A stretch of DNA of 64,000 nucleotides, from positions 620,001 through 684,000 of the forward strand of contig JADJON010000003.1 in assembly GCA_016713765.1 (NCBI GenBank), given 5' to 3'. The notes beneath the pieces are model-generated. The model saw only the letters and a program-made list of their open reading frames with translations, ran no database searches and had not been told where the DNA came from. The stretch is from Bacteroidota bacterium. Lineage in GTDB: Bacteria; Bacteroidota; Bacteroidia; AKYH767-A; 2013-40CM-41-45. Position 1 is the stretch's first letter; each line of letters begins with the position of its first letter. Below are positions 34,401-44,094 of this stretch, piece by piece. Made by a program: the position numbers and the translations under genes.

Positions 34401-36254
34401 TCAATTGACCAGGTCGCCACGCAGGGCACGGTAACGCTTGCGGGCATCCGCCGCGAACAAACTGCCCGGGTAGTTCGTGAGCAGTTCCTGGTAGAGCTCC
34501 ATGGCTTTGGTGGTGTCCTTCAGTTTGTTCTCATACAATTCGGCCCGGCGGTAAAGGGCATCATCGGCCAACACGCTTTCCGGAAATCGCTGAAGGATCT
34601 CCTTATAGAGCGAATCCTCCGCACTCCAGTTCCTGCGTTGGTCTTCGATCTCCGCCATCTTGAACCATGCCTCATCGACCAGTGAATGATCGGGATATTC
34701 CTTCAAGAGCGAATCGAGAACGGCCATGGCGTCGTTCTGCTTATTGCGGTATTCCAGCAAGTCGGCGCGCGCGTACAGGTTCAGCGCATCGTACGTTGAA
34801 TCGAGGCCGATGTTGTCGCTGATCAGCAACGAAAGGGCCAGTGCATCGTTGGCGATAAGTTGCGACGTAGCCGACTGCAGCACATCGAGTTGAGACTGCG
34901 CCCAGAGGAAATCGCCCCGGAAATAGTCCAGGCGCGCGCTGCGGAACTTGGCTTCCTGTCCGAGCGGATCGTTCTTGAAATCCTTATCCACCTGCGCATA
35001 CAGCAGGTCGGAATCCCACACGTTGCCGATGAAAAGCAAGATGTCACCCAACTCCAACTTGCATTCCGCCTGGCTCTGGCGCGAGATCCCCGGCAGATCG
35101 ATCGCCGCTTCAAGGTCGGATGCCGCTGAATCCGGTTGGTCAAGGTAAAACGCCCGCAGGTGCGCGAGTCCCCGCACGAGCTGCGCTGTACGACCCGTCC
35201 GCCCAAGTTCATTCAGGGTCGACAGATAATCGGACTCCAACTGAACCAGCTCCGCACGGGTATAGGTATTACCGCTGGTCAGCTTCCTGTTCCGCGCCTG
35301 GAGGAGCTCCATGCGCGCCGGGAGGTACTGGCCATTATCCGGGCCTTTGCTCACAACGTATTCGTAGCATTGAATGGCCGCGTCGTACTGCTGATTGGCC
35401 ATCGCGAGATTTCCAAGGGTGATCACCCGCGTTCCGTCTTCTCTCAATCGCTTGTCCAACGCTTTTGCCTGGATGAAGGCGGAGCTGAAATCCTTCTGCT
35501 GAATGAACAGCCAGATCAGCATTTCCGCATAGACCGGCTGATCGGGATTTTTCTGAATACGACGCAGCAGCGACTGCCGCAAGACGTCCGCTCGTCCGTT
35601 CTCGGGATCGTAACCCACCCTGGCCTGCAGGATATTGAGAATATTCTGTTGCATCTGCGGATTGTCCGCAACCGCATCCAGGTACTGATCGATCATCCCC
35701 TGGGCATCTCCTTTTTGAAAGAACACCTCCGCGGACTCAAAGAAGAAACCATACTGCTCGCGCAGACTCTTTTGTCCGTACTGGTAGACTTGAAGCGCAT
35801 AATCCCATTGCTGTCGCTGGGTGAACGCGCTGCCCATCATCATGACATACCCCTGATCGGGTTTAAGAGAGCGAATGGCTTTATCGTACTGACCCTTTGC
35901 TTTGTCTCCGGAACCCGCCGCCTCATACACAAACCCGAGATCGACCAGATACTGGGGATTCTCCGGTGACTTGCGCGTCATCTTTTTGACGAGCTTTTCC
36001 GCGTCCTCGAAACGCTTCAATGCCAGAAGGGCGCGCAGATATCCGCCGTACGTGAGAAAAGGGTCTTTGTCGAATAACCGGTCATACAACTCGGCAGCTT
36101 TCTCGAACTCCGAACTGTTCAGGTACTGCTCCGCCAATTGCCGGTCCGTATTCTGCTGGGCCGTGACAGTACTTGTTCCACCGACGAAAAATACCGCCAG
36201 CAAAGTCAGGCAAGCGAGCGAGCGTAACAGTCGTTGGCGGAAGTGAGGGGTCAT
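34401..36254 (-). CDS. Exported TPR-repeat protein
   Basis: 617 residues: Sec signal peptide (about 10-34, cleaved near TVTAQ), then many 34-residue TPR units (for example NSSEFEKAAELYDRLFDKDPF and the C-terminal KAMELYQELLTNYPGSLFAADARKRYRALRGD). The C-terminal repeats resemble BamD/YbgF-type modules, but the protein is much longer. Probable periplasmic scaffold. Its ATG overlaps the serS stop by one base (TTGATG), so it is translated from the serS message. Confidence 0.8.
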   Translation of the reverse strand: MTPHFRQRLLRSLACLTLLAVFFVGGTSTVTAQQNTDRQLAEQYLNSSEFEKAAELYDRLFDKDPFLTYGGYLRALLALKRFEDAEKLVKKMTRKSPENPQYLVDLGFVYEAAGSGDKAKGQYDKAIRSLKPDQGYVMMMGSAFTQRQQWDYALQVYQYGQKSLREQYGFFFESAEVFFQKGDAQGMIDQYLDAVADNPQMQQNILNILQARVGYDPENGRADVLRQSLLRRIQKNPDQPVYAEMLIWLFIQQKDFSSAFIQAKALDKRLREDGTRVITLGNLAMANQQYDAAIQCYEYVVSKGPDNGQYLPARMELLQARNRKLTSGNTYTRAELVQLESDYLSTLNELGRTGRTAQLVRGLAHLRAFYLDQPDSAASDLEAAIDLPGISRQSQAECKLELGDILLFIGNVWDSDLLYAQVDKDFKNDPLGQEAKFRSARLDYFRGDFLWAQSQLDVLQSATSQLIANDALALSLLISDNIGLDSTYDALNLYARADLLEYRNKQNDAMAVLDSLLKEYPDHSLVDEAWFKMAEIEDQRRNWSAEDSLYKEILQRFPESVLADDALYRRAELYENKLKDTTKAMELYQELLTNYPGSLFAADARKRYRALRGDLVN

Positions 36255-37526
36255 CAATTGATTCGGTCGAAGCCGGTATAGGCCCGGAGCGCGTCCGGTA
36301 TGACAACGCCGTCCGGGGTCTGGTTATTTTCCAGCAAGGCAGCGAGGATGCGCGGCAAGGCCAGGGCGCTGCCGTTGAGCGTATGGGCGATCTGGGGCTT
36401 GTCCGATCCGCTGCGGAATCGCAGCTTCATTCGGTTAGCCTGGAAGGTCTCGAAGTTGGAAACACTGCTCACTTCCAGCCATTTTTGTTGAGCTGCCGAA
36501 TAGACTTCAAAGTCGTAGGTCAAAGCGGAAGCAAAACTCATATCGCCTCCACAAAGCCGCAGGATGCGAAACGGCAACTGCAGGGCACGCAACAAACCGG
36601 TCACGTGCTTCACCATACCGTCCAGTGTTTCATAAGAACGATCCGGGTGCTCGATCTGCACGATCTCGACCTTATCGAACTGATGTAAACGATTCAGTCC
36701 GCGCACGTCTTTTCCATAGCTGCCCGCCTCCCTGCGGAAGCAGGGCGTGTATGCGCACATGCGGATCGGCAACTCTTCCGTCTTTACGATCACATCCCGG
36801 TAGATATTCGTGACCGGCACTTCCCGCGGTCGGGATGAGATAGAATTCGTCAAGTCCGACATGATACATCTGCGCATCCTTGTCGGGCAACTGTCCGGTG
36901 CCGAATCCGGAATCCTTGTTGACAAGGATCGGCGGCTGCATTTCTTTATAACCCGCTTCCGTTGCCTTGTCGAGGAAATAGTTGATCAGAGCGCGTTGCA
37001 TGCGTGCGCCTTTCCCTTTATAAACGGGAAATCCCGCTCCCGTCAACTTTACGCCCAATTCAAAATCGATGATGTCGTATTGAGCTGCAAGTTCCCAATG
37101 CGGTTTTGCTCCCGCGGGCAATACCGGAATCTCCCCTTCCTGGTGGACTACTTCATTGTCTTCCGGCGTACGTCCCTTCGGAACCTTCTCGGACGGCAGA
37201 TTCGGCAGCTTGACCAACTCGTCTTGTAAAGCGGATTCCAACTCACCGAGACGACGATCCAGTTCCGCGCTCGTCGCTTTCAACGCAGCGCTCTTGTTCT
37301 TCAGATCGTCAGCCTCAGCCTTTTTGCCGGTCTTGTACAATTCGCCGACCTGACGGGCAATGGTATTTTGCTGATTCAGCAGTTGATCAAGTTCGGCTTG
37401 AACCTTTCGGCGGTCTTCGTCGAGCTGAAGAATACGATCAACGACGCCTTTCGCATCAAAGTGCTTAACGGCCAGTCGTTCGACTATGAATTCCGGCTTG
37501 TCCCGGAGCAAGGGTAGCGATAACAT
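36254..37526 (-). CDS. serS: Seryl-tRNA synthetase, interrupted by one frameshift
   Basis: Pieces 36832-37526 and 36254-36830 join into 423 residues if one base is removed from the G3 run at 36823-36825, restoring LIPTAEVPVTNIYRD. Long N-terminal coiled-coil arm (about 30-100, for tRNA-Ser), class II core with FRREAGSYGKDVRGL (motif 2) and the C-terminal GSALALPRILAALLENNQ (motif 3). An essential enzyme, so the frameshift must be an assembly or sequencing error. A TAnnTTTG box lies 16 bases upstream of the ATG. Confidence 0.95.
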
Positions 37527-37542
37527 GAGAATACGGAAACCT

Positions 37543-37550
37543 CAAAAGTA
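37543..37550 (-). promoter_or_regulatory. -7 box (TACTTTTG) of serS
   Basis: TACTTTTG on the minus strand, 16 bases before the serS ATG. Confidence 0.6.
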
Positions 37551-37598
37551 AGCAATTGAAGCCTGTAAAAGGTGGATTTCCGCCTGTTTTATCCCCTT

Positions 37599-39950
37599 TT
37601 ATCGACCCGGAGTCGACTTTTTCCAGCCGTCTTTATATCCCTTTTCGAGCGCTTTCAGACGCTTATCCGCCTTGGAGTGCTGCAATACCGCCTGCTTCCA
37701 ATCACCACTGACGCCCCGCTGCCGGTCTTGAAAAGCCAGTGCACGTCCCAGCCGGATCAGTGGTTGCCTGAAATTGGCAGGAGGTACATGACGGGTCAAC
37801 AATTCCCGGGCGGCCGTCAGCGCTGAGTTCGGATCCTGCTGGTTGACGAAATGATCGATCAGGTGTATCAACCAGCCTTCGCTGCCATACTGTTGGACGA
37901 AAATCAGAAACGCGGGAAGTTCCACCTTGTAGCGCGACAGCATAGCCCTGTCAGTCTCCCGATCGAGTTTCAGATAAGCTTCGGTTGCCTCCGCATACCG
38001 TCCATTGCTTTGCAAGGCGTTGACGTTGCGCAATTCGCGACCGAAGACGACCACCGGTCGAATACTATCCCGGACCGCCTTGAAGGCCTGATCGTTCAAC
38101 GCGCAATCTTTGTTGTCGGCCGCCAGTCGGATGGCCCGCTCCATCTGCTCGTCGGCGAGGATGTAATCTCCAAGCTCCATCGATTGTCGGCTGGCACTTG
38201 CCAGGGAATCCATGCTGCGCTGTGCATTTTCACATTCCTTGGAGAAAATCCGTTTACGTAACTGATCCAGGGTGGCGTTGACATCCGCGTCGATGTCCAA
38301 ACCGTTCTGCAATTGCAGGGCCTGCGCCTCCCGCAGGGTTACGCGTGCACCGGAGAGGTTATTGGCGGCGGCTTGTACGTTACCATTCGAAAGTGCCTGC
38401 AACACCAAGGGCTTTGCCGCGCTTCTCCGCAATTCCATGTACTGATCCGGCAAAGGGAAACCGTATTGCTGTTGGATGCGACTTGCTTCGTCCAGTTTGG
38501 CGACCGCAGCGCTATACTTGTTCTGGGTAATCTGCGCGCGCGCGTCATTCAGCATACGATCGAAACGCATCCGGTATACCCCGTTCAGCATCTCCTTCGC
38601 GTCGACTGCACTGGGAATGTACTTTGCATGCCGGTCCTGATAGTTAATGGCAGCACGAATCCCACGTTCCGCGCCATCGAGGTCACCGGTCTGGTAATCG
38701 CGACGCGCCTGATCCAGCATCGAGCGATACACACCACCTCGAGCCTGGCGAAAAGCTGAATCCAGCCGGTTGTCGCAGCGCAGTCCGTTCAGGTCCTGAC
38801 AGAGGTTGCGTGCTTTCATCAACGGATCCAGCGCATCTTCCCAACGGGAAGCAGCCAATTGTCCAAAAGCCTGTTGCAGATAACCCTGGTAAATACCGGC
38901 AGCCAGTTGCTCGGAGGATCTCCGGGTGTCCGGGTCGGGATCCATGTTTTCCAGGATCTCGCGGATGCGACATTCTGATTCATGTATCCTGCCATCTTCG
39001 AAATCCAGTACGGCCAGTTGATAGGCAGCCGGAGCAAAAACCGGAAGCGCGACCAGAGACCGACGGAAAGCTTCCCGTGCCTGTAAAGGACGATGCTGAT
39101 CCAATAGGCGCAGACCGGCATTGTAATAGAACAAATGGAGCGTTGCACGCGCCTGATTGATGGCGACTCGTCGCTGGGCGGCATCCTGCTGCAACTGACT
39201 CAGACGGCGCTCGAATTGTATGGGATCAAACGTGTGGAGTGGCAAACGGTCGTCGAGCCCTTTGTCGGCAAGTCCTTGCAACAAGCCTTCCGCTTCGGTC
39301 AGCGTGGCGTTGTGGAAATCGAGGGCTTCCATGTCACCGGGGTTCACCGTTGACAGACGGCTCATGGCCCTGTTCAGTACGGCATCCGCAGCGTAATACT
39401 CCCGAATGGCATCCAGGTATTCGTCGAGCTGCTGCAGCGCGCTCGCATCGTAGTTGAAACGAACTTGTACCAGCTCCAGTTTGACCCGTTTGCTGATGCT
39501 GTCGTTCAGGTTCACAGTGGCTCGCTCAACAGTTCGATCGTCGATCGCGCGGTTGGTTTCAAATTTCATGGGCACCTGACTCAATCCGTCCAGCGTCGTA
39601 AACAAGAGGGAAAGATCAGCCGAGGACGGCATCAGGTATTGCTCAACATTGAACCCCTGCACCAGGAACTGACCGCGAAGGCGCAAATCCCGGATGTCGG
39701 CAGTGAGGTTGATCTTCCTTGGATTCTCCCGCGATACCCGCAGTTGCTGTTCCGTCTCCAGGGTGAAGTCGACACTGGTTGCCGGTCGGCCCTGTGCCTG
39801 TGCCAATTTATTGATGACCTGTCCGATCGACGAACTGCTGTTCGACCGGAACAGATAGGCTTCCCGCCGGGTCTCGTTGAACAGCAAGGCGGATTGCGAC
39901 CAGGCCTGGTTGGACACCAGGAGCAAGAGCAGAAAAAGGATACGTTTCAT
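37599..39950 (-). CDS. Large secreted helical-repeat protein, unknown function
   Basis: 783 residues, Sec signal peptide (MKRILFLLLLLVSNQAWS, cleaved before Q). The first 200 residues are beta-rich (RLRGQFLVQGFNVEQYL); the remainder is a series of degenerate TPR-like helical pairs with Arg-rich ends. I do not recognise a family. The first ATG of the open frame is 93 bases further upstream; 39950 is used because it yields a normal signal peptide and follows TATTTTCG (39986-39993). Divergent from the DUF2461 gene. Confidence 0.7.
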   Translation of the reverse strand: MKRILFLLLLLVSNQAWSQSALLFNETRREAYLFRSNSSSSIGQVINKLAQAQGRPATSVDFTLETEQQLRVSRENPRKINLTADIRDLRLRGQFLVQGFNVEQYLMPSSADLSLLFTTLDGLSQVPMKFETNRAIDDRTVERATVNLNDSISKRVKLELVQVRFNYDASALQQLDEYLDAIREYYAADAVLNRAMSRLSTVNPGDMEALDFHNATLTEAEGLLQGLADKGLDDRLPLHTFDPIQFERRLSQLQQDAAQRRVAINQARATLHLFYYNAGLRLLDQHRPLQAREAFRRSLVALPVFAPAAYQLAVLDFEDGRIHESECRIREILENMDPDPDTRRSSEQLAAGIYQGYLQQAFGQLAASRWEDALDPLMKARNLCQDLNGLRCDNRLDSAFRQARGGVYRSMLDQARRDYQTGDLDGAERGIRAAINYQDRHAKYIPSAVDAKEMLNGVYRMRFDRMLNDARAQITQNKYSAAVAKLDEASRIQQQYGFPLPDQYMELRRSAAKPLVLQALSNGNVQAAANNLSGARVTLREAQALQLQNGLDIDADVNATLDQLRKRIFSKECENAQRSMDSLASASRQSMELGDYILADEQMERAIRLAADNKDCALNDQAFKAVRDSIRPVVVFGRELRNVNALQSNGRYAEATEAYLKLDRETDRAMLSRYKVELPAFLIFVQQYGSEGWLIHLIDHFVNQQDPNSALTAARELLTRHVPPANFRQPLIRLGRALAFQDRQRGVSGDWKQAVLQHSKADKRLKALEKGYKDGWKKSTPGR

Positions 39951-39985
39951 AGGAGCGGCAGAATTGGCAAGGATGGTGCCATGAG

Positions 39986-39993
39986 CGAAAATA
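39986..39993 (-). promoter_or_regulatory. Variant -7 box (TATTTTCG)
   Basis: Matches TAnnTTCG on the minus strand, 35 bases before the ATG of the helical-repeat gene. Confidence 0.35.
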
Positions 39994-40112
39994 AGTCGTG
40001 GCAGCTTACCACCCGTTAACGGCAGTTGGAAATTATACCGCAAATAGTAACTTGACCATCACGGCTCTGACGGTATTGCGATCCGATAGATTTTCGTCCA
40101 ACCCGACTACCC

Positions 40113-40778
40113 ATGACAACCATTCAACCCAAGACGTTCGCCTTCCTGAAGGCATTGAAGAAGAACAACAATCGCGACTGGTTCAACGACCACAAATCCG
40201 AATACGAAAACGCGAAGGACAACGTACTCGGGTTCATCCAGGAGTTGGTTGTCGCGTTCAGCACCTTTGATTCGAGCCTGCGCGGACTGGAAGCGAAGGA
40301 CTGTCTGTTCCGGATCTACCGGGACACGCGTTTCTCCAAAGACAAGACGCCCTACAAGACCAACCTGGGGGCTTCCATCAACGCGGGTGGAAAGAAATCG
40401 ATGGGACCAGGTTATTATGTGCACCTGGAGCCCGGCGGAAGCTTTATCGCAGGCGGCATTTGGATGCCGCCTGCCGATGAAGTCAAAAAGATCCGGCAGG
40501 AAATCGATTATAATGGTAAAGACCTGAAGAAAGTCCTCACCAAACCTTCGTTCAAAAAAGCCTTTGGCGGGTTAAGTCGCGAGCATGCCTTAAAGACCGC
40601 GCCTAAAGGCTACCCGAAAGATCATCCGGATATTGAACTTCTTAAACTGAACAGCTTTATTGTTTGGAAAAACGTTTCCGATAAAGACATCCTTGGGCCG
40701 AAGTCGATCAAAACACTGACAACGCTTGGCAAGGAAATGAAGCCGTTGATGGATTTCCTGAAGACGGCTTTGGATTGA
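40113..40778 (+). CDS. DUF2461 family protein
   Basis: 221 residues. FAFLKALKKNNNRDWFNDHKSEYE at the start and CLFRIYRDTRFSKDKTPYKTN are the hallmarks of this widespread, uncharacterised family (TIGR02453). Cytosolic, no signal peptide. It ends 6 bases before a heptamer-type inverted repeat. Confidence 0.9.
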   Translation: MTTIQPKTFAFLKALKKNNNRDWFNDHKSEYENAKDNVLGFIQELVVAFSTFDSSLRGLEAKDCLFRIYRDTRFSKDKTPYKTNLGASINAGGKKSMGPGYYVHLEPGGSFIAGGIWMPPADEVKKIRQEIDYNGKDLKKVLTKPSFKKAFGGLSREHALKTAPKGYPKDHPDIELLKLNSFIVWKNVSDKDILGPKSIKTLTTLGKEMKPLMDFLKTALD

Positions 40779-40784
40779 CGTGAG

Positions 40785-40827
40785 TTGAAGGTTGAACGTT
40801 TGAACGTTACAACGTTCAAACGTTCAA
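40785..40827. repeat. Heptamer-derived inverted repeat (17-bp perfect stem)
   Basis: TTGAAGG and TTGAACG units lead into a perfect inverted repeat, 40792-40808 with 40811-40827, leaving a two-base loop. It lies between convergent genes and could terminate or slow both transcripts, though no T-run follows. Shares units with array B (reverse complement of CCTTCAA). Confidence 0.85.
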
Positions 40828-40838
40828 ACGTGCAACGC

Positions 40839-41669
40839 TTATTTCACTACGACTTTTACGACTTCGTTGGCCTCGCCGGAGACAAGGCGCAGCAGGTAAA
40901 AGCCTGGAGCAATACCGTTGAGGTCTATTTTGCGAGCTTGTTGATTCACGGCCGCTTCGAAATTTTCCGCAAACACCGATTTACCCTGCAGGTCGAGAAG
41001 TTGTGCATGGATCTGGCCGCGCATATTGCCGGATGGCACATAGAACAAATAGCTGCTGGCCGGATTCGGGAACACTTTCAATTGATCAGCCGAAGCCCGA
41101 TCCTGGATGTCAGTGGATGTGGTAAGTTCCAAATCATCTACGATAAAATAAGAACCGACCGTGCCATCACCGGCTCCGGAGGTATCCGCAATGGAGAAGA
41201 AGATTTGATAAGAGGCCGTCGGCGTACCGTTGGTAAAGATCGGAACAGTGAAAGCGGTGTATCCGGCACTGTTGCCAAAGTAATCGCTACCACCACCGAC
41301 CGGGTTGTTGGATGCATCGTAGGCCGCGATCGTGATCTGAATGATGTCGTTATTCAACACATTGCCTTTGTACCAGCCGATCAGGCTGGTGTAATCCTGC
41401 GTGACCGGGAATCCGCCGCCTCCGTTGGCAACGTACAGCAAAGGAGGAACGACACTGCCGAAGAAATCAACGATTTCTCCGCGCGCCGCGGACGTGCCGG
41501 AATGAACATCCGCAGATTGGGTTACCGGAGTATAGGTCCCCGGCACATTGTTGGACAACCAACTATCCGGGTTGCCACTCGTCCAGGTTTCGAAGCCGGC
41601 ATTGGGGATTTGAGCGAACAAACCGCCCGAGAAGAGACCGGCTGCAAGCAGCGTAAGGATTTTTTTCAT
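40839..41669 (-). CDS. Secreted protein with T9SS type A sorting domain (paralogue 1)
   Basis: 276 residues: Sec signal peptide (cleaved after GLFA), an N-terminal beta-sandwich beginning IPNAGFETWTSGNPDSWLSNN and a C-terminal type IX secretion sorting domain (about 205-276; VFPNPASSYLFYV, GFYLLRLVSGE, terminal VVKVVVK). Exported through the outer membrane by the PorSS and probably cell-surface attached. Carbohydrate-binding-like fold is possible but not shown. A paralogue with the same layout follows directly upstream. Confidence 0.88.
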   Translation of the reverse strand: MKKILTLLAAGLFSGGLFAQIPNAGFETWTSGNPDSWLSNNVPGTYTPVTQSADVHSGTSAARGEIVDFFGSVVPPLLYVANGGGGFPVTQDYTSLIGWYKGNVLNNDIIQITIAAYDASNNPVGGGSDYFGNSAGYTAFTVPIFTNGTPTASYQIFFSIADTSGAGDGTVGSYFIVDDLELTTSTDIQDRASADQLKVFPNPASSYLFYVPSGNMRGQIHAQLLDLQGKSVFAENFEAAVNQQARKIDLNGIAPGFYLLRLVSGEANEVVKVVVK

Positions 41670-41734
41670 GATGGTAGAATTGGTACGTAAAATTACCAAG
41701 CCTGCCGCATGAAACCAATGACCTCGGATATTAA

Positions 41735-42601
41735 TTACCGGACAACGAATCGTTGTTTCGGCGTGTCATTCAGGACAAGGGTATATGTCCCGGGCTGCCA
41801 TCCGAGGATATCCAGGCGGATTTCGGCAACATCCCGTTCCTGACGTACCTGTTGACGGAACACTTCCCGCCCCTCCTGGTCCAGCACGAGGAGATCGGAA
41901 GTGCTTTGCGCACTGTTCCGACCAGCCGGTGGCAGCAGGATCCGAACAACTTCCCGTGCCGGATTCGGAAATACGGTCAACACAGCCTGTTCTGACGCGA
42001 GATTTTTCGTTCCACTCGCTACCGAAAGTGCCTGCAGGTCATCAACGACAAACGATGATTGCAAATGGGCCGGGACAGTTCCGCTGCCGTCCACGATGGT
42101 CATCGCAACCATCGCAAAGGCCGCTCCACTCCCGAACACGGTAACCGGAATATTCAACAAGGTGAAATCCGCGCACGACTGGGTGATCATGACCGATCCT
42201 CCGCCTACCAGCGCGTGACCGGCGTCGTACACATAGACGTTTGCATTGAACACATCACTGGAAAACAACTGGCACTTGTACCAGCATTGCACGGCCGTGA
42301 TCGGTTCGTCCAATGGAAATCCTACGCCGTTGGTTTGAGATTGTAAGAGTGGCGGCACCGCGACACTGGTGGTGCCGGCTACCACTTCTCCGCGTACCGC
42401 ATAACTACCCCCGTGGGCATCAATGGTCCGGGTAAGGGGTAGCACAGGGCCATTGTTGTTCACCGACCAGCCAGCTGGTGTGCCGCCGTTCCATTCTTCA
42501 AATCCGGGATTCGGTACCGGATTTTGTGCATGAGCGGATCGGGGTCCGATTGCTGTCAGGAGCACGATTAGTATGAAAGGTAACCGCAGCGTAGTTTTCA
42601 C
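41735..42601 (-). CDS. Secreted protein with T9SS type A sorting domain (paralogue 2)
   Basis: 288 residues, same architecture as its neighbour: signal peptide (GTG start at 42601, VKTTLRLPFILIVLL, cleaved near SAHAQ), beta-sandwich beginning VPNPGFEEWNGGTPAGWSVNN, and a C-terminal sorting domain (VFPNPAREVVRILLPPAG, PGTYTLVLND, FVVR). Arose by tandem duplication of the 40839 gene, although divergence is substantial. The start is uncertain because no ATG fits; the GTG is preferred since it gives a good signal peptide. Confidence 0.85.
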   Translation of the reverse strand: MKTTLRLPFILIVLLTAIGPRSAHAQNPVPNPGFEEWNGGTPAGWSVNNNGPVLPLTRTIDAHGGSYAVRGEVVAGTTSVAVPPLLQSQTNGVGFPLDEPITAVQCWYKCQLFSSDVFNANVYVYDAGHALVGGGSVMITQSCADFTLLNIPVTVFGSGAAFAMVAMTIVDGSGTVPAHLQSSFVVDDLQALSVASGTKNLASEQAVLTVFPNPAREVVRILLPPAGRNSAQSTSDLLVLDQEGREVFRQQVRQERDVAEIRLDILGWQPGTYTLVLNDTPKQRFVVR

Positions 42602-42684
42602 TTCATAGGGCCTGCGGTCGGGAGAGTACCGCCTCGACCGCAACAGAAAGATAGGTCGCGTGATTACCGGAAGAATAAAAAAAA

Positions 42685-42708
42685 GCCCCGCACCTTACGG
42701 CGCGGAGC
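42685..42708 (-). terminator. Terminator after the DUF2807 gene
   Basis: GC-rich hairpin (42685-42694 with 42699-42708, two mismatches) followed on the minus strand by a run of eight T. Confidence 0.75.
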
Positions 42709-42753
42709 CCCACACTTGAGAAAAAACAAATTATCAGGGTTTCCGGGGAGGGA

Positions 42754-43314
42754 TTACAGTACGCGGGCTTGACGCAAAACGACATCCAGGCCTGAAATAT
42801 CGAGCAGCTTGCATTCGCTGGCGGAACAGGTAAGGTCGCCCGTGGTTCCGGTGAGGCGGATCTTGCTGCATCCGAATACACGGGTTTTAACCTGCAGCGC
42901 ACGAACATCCAGGTTGACCGTCGCGCCTTCGTTCGCACGAATGCTCAGGATATCGGTATTGATGTGGCCGCTGGCATAGACGGACGTATTCCCTGTGACA
43001 TCCAGCAAAGCCAGGTCTTTTACACGAATCTCCACGCGGGCAGGAGATTTACGTCGTCCGTTCTTATTCACTTCCGTGATGTAGAGCGTGTCATTATTTC
43101 GGTAAACCGAGACATTCCGTACCTGATACGCGGTGCCCTGTACCGCTACTTCGAAATTCTCGGAGGGTACAAGCACGACTTCCAGGTCTCCCTTGATCAC
43201 GATCGCGTGATAAGGATCAGACTGTAAGGTTTCAGTGACCGGCTGCCTGGTGCCGGCAAATGCAGCACTGACTTGGAGGACAAGTGCGGCGAGGAGGGTG
43301 AACATTGTTTTCAT
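42754..43314 (-). CDS. Secreted DUF2807 (head GIN domain) protein
   Basis: 186 residues; signal peptide (MKTMFTLLAALVLQVSAAFA), then a beta-helix-like domain of short strands (DLEVVLVPSENFEVAVQGT, VEIRVKDLALLDVTGNTSVYASGHI, KLLDISGLDV). DUF2807 proteins are common periplasmic or surface proteins of unknown function in Bacteroidota. The ATG at 43314 is chosen for the signal peptide. Followed by a strong terminator. Confidence 0.82.
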   Translation of the reverse strand: MKTMFTLLAALVLQVSAAFAGTRQPVTETLQSDPYHAIVIKGDLEVVLVPSENFEVAVQGTAYQVRNVSVYRNNDTLYITEVNKNGRRKSPARVEIRVKDLALLDVTGNTSVYASGHINTDILSIRANEGATVNLDVRALQVKTRVFGCSKIRLTGTTGDLTCSASECKLLDISGLDVVLRQARVL

Positions 43315-43470
43315 GACGTAACGGTTTGAGGGGGTGTTGCGGGAGCAAAGATGCACCCGACAATTGCGGTCAGACCGGAAGAAATGACCGAAGCGACAGA
43401 AATGCTGGTTGAAACGAAGACATGCGATTCGAACCTTTAAATTTTCGCGAATCGAAGAATGGGTGGAAAT

Positions 43471-43497
43471 AAAAAAAGCAAACGATAACGTTTGCTT
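43471..43497 (-). terminator. Terminator after the small membrane protein gene
   Basis: 9-bp perfect stem (43476-43484 with 43489-43497), followed on the minus strand by seven T. Confidence 0.85.
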
Positions 43498-43521
43498 AAG
43501 AATAGCAGCTTGCGTGGCGGA

Positions 43522-43776
43522 TCAATGCGGCATCAGCTTATCAGCTCCCGGCAAACAACGCAAGAGTGCAGGGAGGGCTTTATCCGTCATCTGACTCGCC
43601 GCGTCCTTGCAGGCAGGCTCGTCATTATCACAAAGTCCGGAAGGCTCCTGGCAACGGGCCATTTGCTCGGTTTCGCGCTCTAAGGATTTCGCATATAAGT
43701 GCATTCCCAATCCGATCCCAAGCATCAGGATCAACATTCCACCAACAACGATGGTGAGCAGGTTCTTGAAGGTCAT
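43522..43776 (-). CDS. Small Cys-containing membrane protein, unknown function
   Basis: 84 residues: one membrane helix (about 5-30, LLTIVVGGMLILMLGIGLGMHLYA), then an extracytoplasmic tail with four Cys residues (C in ARCQ, GLC, ACKD, LRCL) that could form two disulphides. No family recognised. The ATG at 43776 is used; a TTG further upstream is possible. It has its own terminator at 43471-43497, which supports it as a real gene. Confidence 0.5.
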   Translation of the reverse strand: MTFKNLLTIVVGGMLILMLGIGLGMHLYAKSLERETEQMARCQEPSGLCDNDEPACKDAASQMTDKALPALLRCLPGADKLMPH

Positions 43777-43871
43777 GGCTGAAAATTTCTTCAATGATGG
43801 CGAATTAAGTCAATTTAAATATCCGAAATCTTACCGAAACGTTAATCTTCCGCACCGAAGCGTGTTGAAAG

Positions 43872-44032
43872 GAGGGACGAGGGGCGAGGGGCGAGGGACG
43901 TGGGGCGAGGGACGTGGGGCGAGGGACGTGGGACGAGGGACGTGGGGCGAGGGACGTGGGGCGAGGGACGTGGGGCGAGGGACGTGGGGCGAGGGACGTG
44001 GGACGAGGGGCGTGGGACGAGGGGCGAGGTGC
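43872..44032 (+). repeat. Heptamer array G: 23 units of GWGGGRC type
   Basis: 161 bases in exact register, mostly alternating GAGGGAC and GTGGGGC. Stop-free in both directions, so frames run through it. The reverse complement (GTCCCTC) recurs at 48218-48315. Confidence 0.95.
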
Positions 44033-44094
44033 GAAGAGTTTAACGGGGTAATTACGTAATTTTCGGCGTTTCAGTGAACCCGAAACCTGCCTGC

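Noticed and set aside
43607..44059. A plus-strand open frame of 150 codons with GEGRG-type repeats
   Set aside because: It consists mostly of the stop-free GWGGGRC array read through; start and ends are arbitrary and the protein has no real sequence outside the repeat.
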